The notes under the pieces were generated by a model, which was not told the origin of the DNA, did no database searches, and saw only the letters and a program-made list of their open reading frames with translations. A stretch of 64,000 nucleotides of DNA, taken from NCBI GenBank assembly GCA_036925085.1, contig JAUPFP010000041.1:70001-134000 (forward strand). Reading direction: 5' to 3'. The DNA comes from Brachycybe producta. Lineage: Eukaryota; Arthropoda; Diplopoda; Playtdesmida; Andrognathidae. Positions 33,720 through 44,259 of this stretch are shown here, piece by piece. The position numbers and the translations under genes are program-made. Positions within the stretch are counted from its first letter, which is position 1. The number at the start of each line of letters is the position of its first letter.

Positions 33720-34317
33720 TTAATGTAGAAGCGCCACGAACATCAATGGGGTGAAATAAAGGGTGCTATAGGAGCGCTAACATTGTTAATACTATTATCG
33801 TTTGTAAAAAAAAAACATTTAAAAAAAATATCACGTGGTTTTATACAGTATAATACGCGACGTATAAAACTGTTATTTTGTGTACATATAAAACCAAACG
33901 TATAAAACTAAAAAAGTACAAAAAGTTTAATAAAACAAAATTGCAAGATTTTTTAAATGTTCAAAACAAAGTGTTTCGTTAAAAAAACAGCTGCAAATCT
34001 GCAATGGAAAAAACTGGAAAATTGCCCCAAAAAAGGCTGAAAAGAAAAATTAAATATTTTAAAGTTTTAATTTGAAATATTTAGGCACATTAATATTGCT
34101 CATCAGAATGTTGTGTGTATGTATATGTAAGATGTTTTTTAGATTTCACTGGAGAGAGCCTAATCCTTATTGCAGAACGAACATACATTAAGACAGGTGT
34201 AATATATACTACTCATTCATGTTGTTCAAATTCACCTTTATTCATAATTTCAATTTAGTTCTTGTTCTTTTTTCGATGTTATTCAATTTCGTAGTTATTC
34301 AGAAACAGTCGATTTTT

Positions 34318-34463
34318 ATTATTACTACTACTAGCTTTTATTTATCTTCATAATTTCTTTGTTTGTCCACTGCCACCTTCTGAAATATTTGAAAATTAAT
34401 TCACACTGCACGGGGATTGAACCCATGAGAGCCTGAGACACTAACCACTACACCAGCAAGACA
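34318..34463 (-). mobile_element. tRNA-derived SINE
   Basis: On the minus strand an A box TGGTGTAGTGG (34455-34445) is followed by a B box GGTTCAATCCC (34423-34413). The sequence between them is about 21 bases, about ten fewer than in a real tRNA, so this is a tRNA-like head and not a functional gene. A short body follows with a TAGTAGTAATAAT tail near 34318-34335. Target duplication not resolved. Confidence 0.7.
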
Positions 34464-34689
34464 AGAGGGGATCAGATCTTGTTCTTTCGTACTTTTTAGA
34501 ACTTTTTTTTATTATAAAAACGAGTGTTGTTTAATTTTCTTGTTTTTATTTAACTTGATTCAAATTAAATTAAAACAAAATTGATACAATGAGTGGAGTT
34601 TATTTTATAGGCTTTAAAATTTGTGATTTTATAATAGGTTTTATATTTTATACATTTTATACAGTATAATACGTCAAAGTATAAAACAT

Positions 34690-34830
34690 TACTTTTGTGA
34701 CATTTACCCATTCCTGGTCACAAGACGCAAAAGAGCCCCAACCGCATACACAACTGGCAAACTGGGGTCATTCATTTTTTTCCATTGGGTCGTTATCTAT
34801 TTGCTGCTAGGCGACCCAACGGAAAAATAA
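34690..34830 (+). repeat. Dispersed repeat shared with 56470-56600
   Basis: ATACACAACTGGCAAACT and CCATTGGGTCGTTATCT correspond to ATACACGACTAGCAAACT and CCGTTGGATCGTTATCT near 56505-56550 in the same orientation. Confidence 0.5.
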
Positions 34831-34851
34831 ATCTACCAGTGAGGTACAGTC

Positions 34852-34916
34852 ATGGCGGCTAATGAGGCCTTTACTCCTCTTGTGAGTGTTAAAACGGAAT
34901 TCAACAAATTATCGAA
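34852..34916 (+). CDS. Candidate first coding exon of an unknown gene
   Basis: ATGGCG in a good start context (CAGTCATGGCG) opens a 21-codon frame, MAANEAFTPLVSVKTEFNKL and one more residue. It runs directly into a consensus donor, GTAAGT at 34917. Codon choice is balanced, unlike surrounding DNA. No further exon could be connected, and no family is recognised. It could equally be the first exon of a transposon gene, as the upstream 150 bp recur elsewhere in the window. Confidence 0.45.
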
Positions 34917-35063
34917 GTAAGTCGAGTTTGTTTTTAATCATGACCTTTTATATTTTAATTAAGATGTTAATAATATTTTTAATATCTTACACGATACAAG
35001 TCTTTAACAATGCAAGCGCCAACCACGTCACGTTGAGGAAACAACGTTATTTACATGATATTA

Positions 35064-35484
35064 AATCAATGTTCTTTTTTAAAGCCTAATTTAAAAATTT
35101 GACAAAAGCCACAAAAAAAAACTTTTTTTATTTATTTCATTTTTTAAAATAAAAATTTTTTTAAAATAAAAAATTTTAAAAGACGACTTAAAAACAAGTT
35201 CTTTTAATGAGCTGACGTTGCGACTTGGAATTGGCCATCTTCAGAGCAGAATAATTAAAATTGTTTAAAAGGCAAGGAAGCAAACAAAATCCAATTGTAG
35301 ATTACAAGTTATAAAAATAATTAACTATAAATTTTGACACTTTGACAATTTTTAACTACTCACCAACCAATTTTTTATCTTAAAATTTTTTTTATTTTTA
35401 ACAATTAAATAAATAAAAAAGTTTTTTTTGGCTTTTGTCAAGATTTTAAATTAGGCTTCTAAAAAAGAACATTGTTTTAATTTT
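35064..35484. mobile_element. Inverted-repeat element with a GAAGATGGCC motif core
   Basis: Arms of about 80 bp (AATGTTCTTTTTTA, AAGCCTAATTTAAA, TTGACAAAAGCCA, then AAAAACTTTTTTTATTTATTT) occur in inverted orientation at about 35064-35141 and 35399-35484. The core on the minus strand contains CTCTGAAGATGGCC and GTCGCAACGTCAGCTC. That motif pair is seen near the ends of some retroelements, including Penelope-like ones, by family knowledge. Confidence 0.5.
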
Positions 35485-35640
35485 ATAATTCAAAGCCAAG
35501 AAATCTCTTATCTAAAGTTATTTACATGGTCCTATAGGGCTCTTAATAGTTGCAACATCACAAAAATCACCACATACACACGTCTCTGGACTCATTTTCT
35601 TGAAAATGTTTCCAGACTTGCTTAACAATTTAGCTCTCCT

Positions 35641-36123
35641 TGGTTTATACTCCCTTGCTAAGCGGCAAAGCAGCCTGCGAAGCTTCAAAAATGACGTCAG
35701 AGCTTCAGGTTTTTGCCTTCGCCAGAGCATGAAGCTAGCTTTGAAATTGTTCAACTTTTCAAAGCTTACTTTGCTAAGATTTGCAAGCTTTGAAGTTCTG
35801 TAAAATTAGCTCCCCAAAGCTTAGCTTGTTCACACATACATGTGTTCTTGCAAAGTTTACCCTATTTTATGACCTTTATATCCTATAAAACAGATACACA
35901 AAACAATAGAACCCTTCCCCTTCTGGAAGAAAAAAGGTGTGACTTATTCACCCCTTTTGTCTATCCATTTCCTGATTGGTGCTTTGAGTTGCTAAGCTTT
36001 GAAAAGTTGAACAATTTCAAAGCTAGCTTCATGCTCTGGCGAAGACAAAAACCTGAAGCTCTGACGTCATTTTTGAAGCTTCGCAGGCTGCTTTGCCGCT
36101 TAGCAAGGGAGTATAAAACCAAC
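35641..36123. mobile_element. Large foldback element, tandem copy 1
   Basis: A left arm of about 130 bp (TGGTTTATACTCCCTTGCTA onward) is the near-perfect inverse of about 35990-36123. Between them lies the segment that is duplicated in the next copy. Open frames here are by-products of the repeat. Confidence 0.75.
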
Positions 36124-36127
36124 CCTC

Positions 36128-36505
36128 AGGGTAGGTTTATACTCCAAACTTTGCTAAGATTTGCAAGCTTTGAAGTTCTGTAAAATTAGCTCCCCAAAGC
36201 TTAGCTTGTTCACATATACATGTGGCCTTGCAAAGTTTACCCTATTTTATGACCTTTATATCCTATAAAACAGATACACAAAACAATAGAACCCTTCCCC
36301 TTCTGGAAGAAAAAAGGTGTGACTTATTCACCCCTTTTGTCTATCCATTTCCTGATTGGTGCTTTGAGTTGCTAAGCTTTGAAAAGTTGAACAATTTCAA
36401 AGCTAGCTTCATGCTCTGGCGAAGGCAAAAACCTGAAGCTCTGACGTCATTTTTGAAGCTTCGCAGGCTGCTTTTCCGCTTAGCAAGAGAGTATAAACCA
36501 ACCCT
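36128..36505. mobile_element. Foldback element, tandem copy 2
   Basis: Bounded by AGGGTAGGTTTATACTCC and GAGTATAAACCAACCCT. Bases 36149-36493 are nearly identical to 35769-36113 at a 380-bp offset. The long left arm of copy 1 is missing here. Confidence 0.75.
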
Positions 36506-36539
36506 TAGCCAATATACGAGAGGGTCCTGGTTCTAGTCT

Positions 36540-37286
36540 TTTCTGCCTATATTAAATTTACGTCTATTAATTTTTCTTTACACCCCCATAATGCACTAAT
36601 GTACATTATATTATAGCATGATTTTTTTTGTTAAGGTATTTCCTGAAAATCCAATTGATGTTGTTTTTATTTTCTGATGATTTTTTTTTCCTCTCAAAAA
36701 TTCTAAAACTTTTTCTTTCTGTATCAACCAATCAACAATGAATAGAAGCAATTTCGAAAAAAAAAGTTCATTAAAAATTGAAACTTGTTTACAAAGCTCT
36801 GTAATAAATAACAAATCTAAACATAAGTGTTACAGAAATTTTGTTTTTCCTCTGAAGAAACTTTCATAAAATAAACATTTGATATTCTTTCTGTGTCTTT
36901 CTTTCTCATTTGACTTGTCAAAATTTTCTAAGTCATACATCTTGTCAGAAGAAAAAAACAATACAAAAACAAATCCTAAAGGGAATTATCTCTAGCTCTA
37001 TCTCTCTTCTCTATACAATCTTAAAAACATGGCTACAAAATAAAAATCCAAAATGGGACAAAACCTTAAAACAAGTGTAGCTTTTTTGGAATTGCAAATA
37101 ACGTTTTTCTTCTTCAATAAACAACTATACACAGTAGACATGATTTCCTGTTTTAGACCAAGGTCCCCACATACAAAATGCGAATGAAATTCAGTCGCAT
37201 TTTCAGGTAACTTATTTCAGTCACTGAAAGTAAAATTTGTTGAATTTAAGATGGTTTTTGAACAGATAATAAAACATGTTGTCTGC
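36540..37286. other. No gene seen; possible 3' UTR of the minus-strand exon at 37287
   Basis: AT-rich DNA. If the exon at 37287-37527 is real, its 3' UTR would lie here. An AATAAA on the minus strand is not placed with confidence. Confidence 0.35.
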
Positions 37287-37527
37287 TTAAAAGCTGGGTT
37301 CAGTTTCTAAAACATATTCAGGTTTCTCTTCATTTTGCACCTTAAAGACAGAATAATCCATAGTTCGAAAAGTGGAATTGTTTCTTCCTGCCCCGTGAAA
37401 TTCTATAATATCAGTGAATATAGGAAGGCATCCAGATGATTCAATCTTTACTGGTTCCTCTTCCTTTTTTTCCGATTAAACATTGCACAAATTTTAAAAT
37501 GTCTTTCAATTTTTTCTTTCTATTGTA
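37287..37527 (-). CDS. Candidate terminal coding exon, unknown protein (one homopolymer frameshift)
   Basis: The minus-strand frame ends at TAA 37289-37287 and is open back for about 60 codons, with protein-like content: EEPVKIESSGCLPIFTDI, then FHGAGRNNSTFRTMDYSVF, ending ETEPSF. Upstream, a good acceptor (TCCTCACACAG before 37527) leads into YNRKKKLKDILKFVQCLIGKK in another frame. The two frames join if the 7-A run (plus strand 37465-37471) lost one base. This could be a sequencing indel or a true pseudogene lesion. Basic amphipathic residues followed by Cys and an acidic tail would suit the cytoplasmic end of a membrane receptor, possibly helix 8 of a rhodopsin-type receptor, but this is only a guess. 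No upstream exon was found. Confidence 0.5.
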
Positions 37528-37529
37528 CT

Positions 37530-38340
37530 GTGTGAGGACCATTGAACGTGAAAGAAAGCAGAAATGTATTTAAAATTATTTTCTAATTTTCTTAATTTAT
37601 TTCCATTTTCTGGTTTTGTTTTTCATGCATGTGGGATCCAGTCTCAAGAAGAAAAAAAAAACCCCAAACAACAACTGAATAAGAAAGAAAACATCAAGGA
37701 ACATAACAGAAACTGAGAAAGTAGTTCAAAAAAGAAGACATTTCAGGACTTTTTATTGCATCGTAAATCCAACCACAAGAAAACATTGTCTCAAACTCTT
37801 CTTCTTTAGAAAAAAACAAAGATCTTTAGTGAAAAATCTATAACACCAACTGTCTTTCTATGTGGATATAATATATTCCTATTATAGGACAGTAACTGCA
37901 ACTTTAAGTTAAGATTCATGTAAATTCCACAATGAAAACAGTTGCTTTAGAGAATAATAGCTGTAACTTCTTTTAAGTAACTTTAAACTACACAATTGGA
38001 GTCAACACGAAAAAAAAAACTTCAGCATTTAATGTCACAATAAGAAAACACTAACAAGAAGAAAAAAATGCGTATATGGACTATATGGCTCCCTCCTTGT
38101 TGAACAAATGTCACAAAACATCACACTACTACTAGTCAATTCAAAACAACTGTCTTTTATCATTTAAATGCGGAGCTTTTTTATTGAAATTGTATTATTG
38201 CTCGAATACGGATTTGCCTGAAAAAGCTGCTACGAGTATCAAGAGAAAATTGCCATTTCGATCACTGGTATGCTCCATGTACACTGGTTCCAATACAAAA
38301 GAGTAACCGAATTGGAGATTCTATGCATTGCCAACGAATC
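37530..38340. other. No gene seen
   Basis: AT-rich DNA, homopolymer-rich. No exon upstream of 37527 could be recognised. Confidence 0.45.
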
Positions 38341-38400
38341 CTGCCCTCTGCCACAGACCTTATATTATAGGCTACTTGCCAGAATAATTATTCTAATTTA
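38341..38400 (+). mobile_element. Worn 3' tail of a CR1/L2-like retrotransposon
   Basis: CTGCCCTCTGCCACAGACCT, then TATAGGCTACTTGCCAGAAT and an AATTATTCTAATT tail resemble the ends at 5774 and 31090. Confidence 0.45.
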
Positions 38401-38429
38401 AATAGTAAACCACATTGTCATTATGACAA

Positions 38430-38860
38430 AAAATCTTTAGTTTATTCGAAAAGGCAATGCTCATAATAACTCGCCGAGAGATCCAAACTACTCCTGGCCC
38501 GAACACGAACATACTTTGATGTGACAGGCTAAAACTGACAACTGGTGGATCAAGACGCAACAGAACAACGAACAACATTTGCTACAGAGAAACGTTCGGA
38601 AAACCGTCCAAACTGTTCGCAAACACGTTCGTTGTTCTGTTCTACGTTTGGACCCATTCTAAGGGCCAGAGGTATACACGAATATCGACTTTCCGCCGGA
38701 TGGACGGACTGCAAAAGTGTTCCGCGTGTGGTCGAAACTAACCACTGAGTCAAACTTATACAACGACTACGATACACTACATTAAGACCACTTCCCAGCC
38801 ACTGGCAGTCCCACTCGAGTGGTCGGTTTCGGCCACACACCGACCACTTTTTGCAAACGT
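38430..38860. other. GC-richer unclassified segment with hairpins
   Basis: Less AT-rich than its surroundings and rich in CG. AACAGAACAACGAAC (about 38560) has an inverse near 38625-38640, and AGTGGTCGG/CCGACCACT form a 9-bp stem near 38818-38849. Frames are open on both strands, but no domain is seen. Possibly a MITE or CpG-rich fragment. Confidence 0.35.
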
Positions 38861-39490
38861 CCTCAAAGTTTTTATTACAATACTATTTATTTTGCCTAGT
38901 TGCCTGAAGATTTTGTGTATGGCCCGTTTAATGCGAACATTATGCACATAGCATAAACACTGTTAAACAGGCATATATATTCTGTACATTGCCTAGTTCG
39001 AAGAATGTCTGATTTTCTACTTCCAGGTTACATACGTTTATGTCAATGGGCAATAAATGGCAGTTGCTAAAATTGGCAAAAAAGATTTTCCCATTGCCAC
39101 CCATGTTCATGTGTGGGATATTATTGTACTTCTTGCTGGCACTTTATTTATTGAATAAAAAAACAAAAACAAATAAAAAGCCGTTCCGAAAGTCGTTCCG
39201 GTTTAATGACAGCATCCATTTCTTGTAATGTAAAAGAGACCAATGACGACGGTCAGCATAGCATGGCTCTTAAACATGGACGAACACTAAAAGCATCTTG
39301 GGTGCATTCAAGAACGTACTGCAGCGTTTGAAAACTACACTGTATTCTAAACTGTTTGAGAGTGACTGGAATCAAACAGCTAGATTATGAACTTAATATG
39401 CAACAGAGGTAATGAATATTGATTTAGGGTTGGGTTCCCACAATGAGTGAGCAAAAAAGTGCTGCTGCGCTAAAAGCAACAATTTAACAA
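38860..39490. other. No gene seen
   Basis: AT-rich DNA. A GGGTGCATTCAAGAAC word near 39300 recurs at 22407, perhaps a MITE end. Confidence 0.4.
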
Positions 39491-39492
39491 AG

Positions 39493-40203
39493 AAATTAAT
39501 TTGAAAAATCTCCACAAAGAGCGCTAGCATCGTTTTACTATTGAGCCCATATATACCTGATGTTAAAGAAAAAAGCGTTCATTTTTAAAATACACAGTTG
39601 CGGCAATATGTTTATTTTTCATATTTAAAGTTGTCCAATTTTGATGGTACAAAGTGCAATGTGCACCTTAAATATAAACTGATCTAGTGATAGAATGACA
39701 AAAAATTGATAAGTGTGGTTCTATTTTTAAAAACTATTTCAAAATCGCGAATATCTAACTCTCGTGTTAAACTCCATTGAGTACCCCGCTCTTACGAATG
39801 CTCGTAAAAATACCTAAAAATAATTTTACAAAAAGAAGAAAAAAAAAATCAGCACGTGCGCCAATGTGTTGGCTTCACTGTGGTTTAATTGTAGTTTTTT
39901 AAAATTATTTTTAGGTATTTTTATGAGCATTTTAATGGATGTTTTTTTCTTCTTACGAGCGCGTACTCAATGGAGTTTAATATGAGTTAAAAATTCGCGA
40001 TTTTGAAATCGTTTTTAAAAATAGAACCGCACTTACTACTGCACTTTGAACTATCAAAATTGGACAACTTTAAATATGAAAAATAAACATACTGCCGCGA
40101 CTTAGTATTTTAAAAACTAACGTTTTTTTCTTTAACGCCGGGTCTATGGGCTCAATAAAAAACGATGCTAGCGCTCTTTGTGGCGGATTTTCAAAGCAAT
40201 TTC
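39493..40203. mobile_element. Very large foldback element (arms about 300 bp)
   Basis: The left half from 39493 to about 39840 is mirrored by about 39897-40203. Landmarks on both sides are ACAAAGAGCGCTAGCATCGT, TTGAGCCCATA or TTGAGCCCATAG, TTTAAAGTTGTCCAATTTTG, GTTAAACTCCATTGAGTAC or its variant, and ACCTAAAAATAATTTT at the tip. Non-coding. Confidence 0.8.
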
Positions 40204-40209
40204 GCTATG

Positions 40210-41125
40210 CCTCTTAATCTCCTTTAAAAGGTTCCCGTCAATAAAGCAAATTTAGGCTTCGCCTCGAAACGCACCCCTTATCTGAGTTTCAGCTTGTAGA
40301 GAGATGCATTGCAATCTGTGGCATATAAAACACCAAACCACAACTTTGCACACATGGGATATTCCCTTACGGCTCGCTCGAGGTCTACCTTGAGTCGTTA
40401 TTACTGCAATATAAGTATATTTCATTACATACACACGTGTTTCAACGTTGTGATTTCATTTTGATTACGTTAGGATAACAGGTTACAATGCTATATAATA
40501 TACCGTTATACCCATATCAACTACACTAAAAACCTTTATCATGTGTTTGTATATTTTCGGCTCTCTTTTTTTTTTTTCGTTATTATCTACTGGGTTCACA
40601 TTGCTTTTGATGATAATGCAATTTGTTTCACTTTGATGTGTTTGTGTGTTTTTGTGCATTGGTTGCGTGGCTGGATTTTCTCATTCCGATGGGACACGCA
40701 CCATGCATACAGTCCATTTACACTCGACAATCACGATTTGGCTGCTATTGCTGCTGTTGCTGTTGTATGTAATATTATTACATTGAATTTGTTGGAGGTG
40801 CTTTAACGGCACGCCCTATCATTGTTCGTGTTATTTCAACTACATTATTATTCGAGATATACTGATACTCTTGATGATCATCCGATTTTTAATGAAACGG
40901 TAATAATGATTAGTGAATTGTTTAAAGCACCTAAGCTTAGCTTAGAACTTCAACTTCATTAAACTTGTCCTAAATTATAAAAGATTTTTTTTTCTACACG
41001 AGATTACTGTTTTTATTTTTTAAAATGTGGGTTATTCAAAGGGTGGCTCTGCAATCTAACGCCAAAACTCTGACGAAGAGCCAAAGATGCACAAATAAAG
41101 GGGAAACTGCATTATCAGACATTGT
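40210..41125. other. No gene seen
   Basis: The open frame at 40543-40806 is dominated by F/V/C from T-rich DNA and is not called. Confidence 0.45.
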
Positions 41126-41131
41126 CACTAA

Positions 41132-41838
41132 AGGAGGCCATTCATGATTTGATCTCGACTGACGGATCTGGACTGTCAGTCCAAAACCGCTGTTCAATTC
41201 CATACAATCAAGTACACCTGCAATTAGCTCGAGAGCCAAGTGGCAAGGGGGGGGGGGAACAATTCCCAATCAGAAATGGTTGTCACTGAGAAGAGGCATA
41301 GACATCATCGTCAAATTGAACTCATCCTAAAACAGAACTATGTGCTGGAAGAGTATTCCATAGTCTAAATACATTTGGAAAGAAAGACCACAAATATGCA
41401 TCAGTTCTAGCTCCTATTTCTCTAATAGCCTTTGGATGGCCATTTCTACATATACTGGGGTTTCTAGTAAAAATTCCATTTAAAAATGATCTGTTGTCTG
41501 GAACTAGCAAGCGTTCAATTGGCTTATCGGATCAGATCCGTCAGTCTAAATCTGTCAAAAAAATTGAGAATCGCATGGCTGACATCAGTCCCGATCCGTA
41601 CGTGAATAGAGGGAGAAAAAAAGATCATATCCGTAGGATCTGAAAAATAAAAAAAGAGCATGCGCATTCGCTTTACAGCGCACTTCCCTAATGGGGCAGG
41701 CTAACAAATGAAAAAAAAAATTTGAAAAACCTCTTGAAATCCGTCAGATCTGATCCGTACGTCAATGGCTGAAAAAAGGGACGGATCTGGACTGACAAAA
41801 GATCAGATCTGCAATCTCTCCATTGTGAATGGCCACCT
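41132..41838. mobile_element. Harbinger-type MITE interrupted by a retrotransposon fragment
   Basis: Ends AGGAGGCCATTCA and TGAATGGCCACCT are flanked by TAA (41129-41131 and 41839-41841). GATCAGATCCGTCAG-type words repeat through both halves. A non-LTR fragment occupies about 41240-41515. Confidence 0.75.
41240..41515 (-). pseudogene. Non-LTR retrotransposon C-terminal fragment
   Basis: The minus-strand translation at 41510-41322 gives RSFLNGIFTRNPSICRNG and then SFFPNVFRLWNTLP, the family-typical FFP...WN(S/T)LP end of CR1/L2/Jockey-type reverse transcriptase proteins. It differs clearly from the copy at 30670. Truncated. Confidence 0.65.
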
Positions 41839-41844
41839 TAACAG

Positions 41845-43396
41845 TGTCGAGTAATGAATGAATCCTTACTGACTCTCATTACATCTCAGTGTCTGCTTGC
41901 ATTCTGTAAGTGCTACTTGTTAGTATCTAGCTGACAAATAGATTTCTGCAATATTCGCCTCCCATCTACGAAAAAAAAACTTCTTCATTCTCAAATGCAC
42001 CAACAATGACAAATTGGTGTGCATCTTATATTTCTCGCTTTTAGTGGACAATGTGGAACACAAAAAGGTGTAAAAAAAAGTCAGGTCAAATTTTGTAAAT
42101 TTGCACCACACCCGAATTTAAATGTGAACAAAATTTTATTTTAGATCAGAATATTTTTCATCTCAAGTTAGCACAATTTGTTCTACAGTGATGCATGGCC
42201 ATAAATGAAATGTATATATCACGTAGGGTGATAAAATCTACTCCGTACTCAGGTTTTACTGGCACGAACAGGAAGGAAATTGGAACATAATTCTACTTTT
42301 TAACTAAACTATAAAAGTAAAATATTATATATTGGATGCAAGCAACTGTCTGTATATAATGTATAGTAGTACTAAAAATCTAAAATTGGTTTGCATACAT
42401 ACTGAAATTACATATACTTTACATAACAAGCTGAAACCACATTCTTGCAGCCATAAAAATATATCTGAAACACAAACTAAAAACCGTTGACCGCAGCAGC
42501 AACAAAACAACAACAACAAAGAAACTTGGAATGAACTACTTAACTGAACATGGCTCATACAAAATTATGCAAACAATCCATTTATCTCATTTTCTATGAC
42601 CATTATTGGTTTCATAAAAATGGAACATATGAGCTTGTGAATAACTTCTAAACGCAAACCTTCAACCTGGTGAGCGAAAACAACCTCCAAAAATTATTAA
42701 GAATAAATTTCAAGTGAATAGTTAATAAGCTTTAAAAAATGTTTAAACAAATTTTAAATTTTATGAAATTGATGTTGCTTTCGCCAATTGTATAAGTTTT
42801 TTTTTTTAAAAAAGTCAAGGTTTATAAAAAAAAATATAATATTTTTTTTGTTAACAAAAATGACAACGTTTCTCTGACTTTTTTTCTTCTTCTGATTTTC
42901 CTTACTGCCCAGTGCCCAGGTTGGCATGATTATAAAGAGCACCATTTTCATTTAAAAGTTCACTTCAATATGGAAACTAGATAAATATAAAGGAGATAGA
43001 TGTAAACCATCTCATAACCTAGTGTTTTCTAAATGTAGCTAGTAAAGATGAAAAGATCTTTATTTTTACATCAATATTTGCTATCCGGAACAAGTTTTTT
43101 TTAAAAAAAATTGTCAATAATTAATTGCTCTGTGTGAATGTCAGTCTGACTCATCAATATCAGACCATTGCTCCTTCTATCTTTTTAGTTGCAACGACAA
43201 AAAGACGCCCGTGTGTATGAATGAACGAGCGACTATTGCAAGTCGCAAGTTCGCCATCTTTCGACAAAAAGTCGCTCCTGTGAAAGCTTAGGGTAGTTGA
43301 ATTTGTTCAAATATTAAGTATTGAAGACAAATTTATTGTTTTCAACGAATTACAATTAACTTGAATACATTTAGCTCAACTTTCGACTAGGTATAA
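41845..43396. other. No gene seen
   Basis: AT-rich DNA without a recognised repeat boundary or coding-like frame. Confidence 0.45.
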
Positions 43397-43696
43397 TATC
43401 TTGTAGACACATGAGTTAAATGAATTTAAATTAAATGTGTTTGGGTGAATTATACGGAATCCAGTTAAGGACATGAACCAAATAAAAATTGACTTTATTA
43501 TTAATATTTTAAATTGAAATACTAAATCAATATTTTGTCAATAGTTTCTATATTATATTTAAGTATTAACTCAATATTTTCAGATTATTAACTGAATAAA
43601 TTGAATTCGACATATTTGTTTGTTTGCCCTTCACAGGGGGCTCTGTAGAACACACATTATTTAAATGCATTTAAATTATCAGGTGTGTACTAGGTA
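43397..43696 (-). mobile_element. TACCTAG MITE family, copy 3 (inverted)
   Basis: The right end TGTGTACTAGGTA before TAA is intact. The left end is diverged (TATCTTGTAGACAC after TAA). The interior is the inverse of 8653-8965, including GAATTATACGGAATCCAGTT. Confidence 0.75.
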
Positions 43697-43913
43697 TAAC
43701 AGTGTAATCATGAAATTATACTTAAGTCGCCCTTAGAAGAAGCAGTGACATCAGTGGAATTAACAAAAAATGAAGATTATCATTTTTGTCTGATAATAAA
43801 AACGGAGAATAACAAAACAATGCAAGAAATCTTTTGTTTAAATTGTTGCAATTAATTATTACCCATTTTATACTAAATTCTACATTAATCACTCTTAACA
43901 TCACGAGCTTCAT

Positions 43914-44256
43914 CTAAAGACTGGGACACACTATGTGTCCAACGTTGTACCAATATTTGTTTTCAACATTTGCCTCCAGCACTTGCCAGTTGAACACTTG
44001 TACTTTCGCAACTGATGAACCGGTCAGACTATGTGTCCAACATTGGAGCGAACACATTCCAATGTTGGAGGCGCTCCTTTGACGCGGGACAAAGCAAACG
44101 ACACCAGTCCAAATGCCTTTTAATACCCTCCAATGCGTTGGACGCTCGGCATCCGATACTCGATATATAGGTCTCTCGCAGTCACACTGTGTGTCAAACT
44201 ATCATTCGTCCAGCATTCGTCAAGGCATTCGACGCATAGTGTGTTCCAGGCATTAG
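43914..44256. mobile_element. Inverted-repeat element, CTGGGACACACTATG ends
   Basis: The left CTAAAGACTGGGACACACTA and the inverse of the right CTAATGCCTGGAACACACTA match at most positions. CCAACRTTG and GTCCAA words recur. Non-coding. Confidence 0.65.
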
Positions 44257-44259
44257 AGG

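Noticed and set aside
34401-34463. Functional tRNA gene on the minus strand
   Set aside because: A and B boxes are present but the distance between them is about ten bases too short for a tRNA, so a SINE head is preferred.
35842-36536. Two similar open frames of 113 and 104 codons suggesting a duplicated gene
   Set aside because: They are two copies of a foldback element. The frame is shared only because the DNA is nearly identical, and the same sequence occurs inverted nearby.
38550-38840. Overlapping open frames on both strands in a GC-richer patch
   Set aside because: Openness on both strands reflects base composition. No domain or splice signal, and hairpins suggest a repeat.
40543-40806. 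Possible membrane protein from a hydrophobic 87-codon frame
   Set aside because: Hydrophobicity comes from T-rich DNA. No start context, no splice signal, no conserved pattern.
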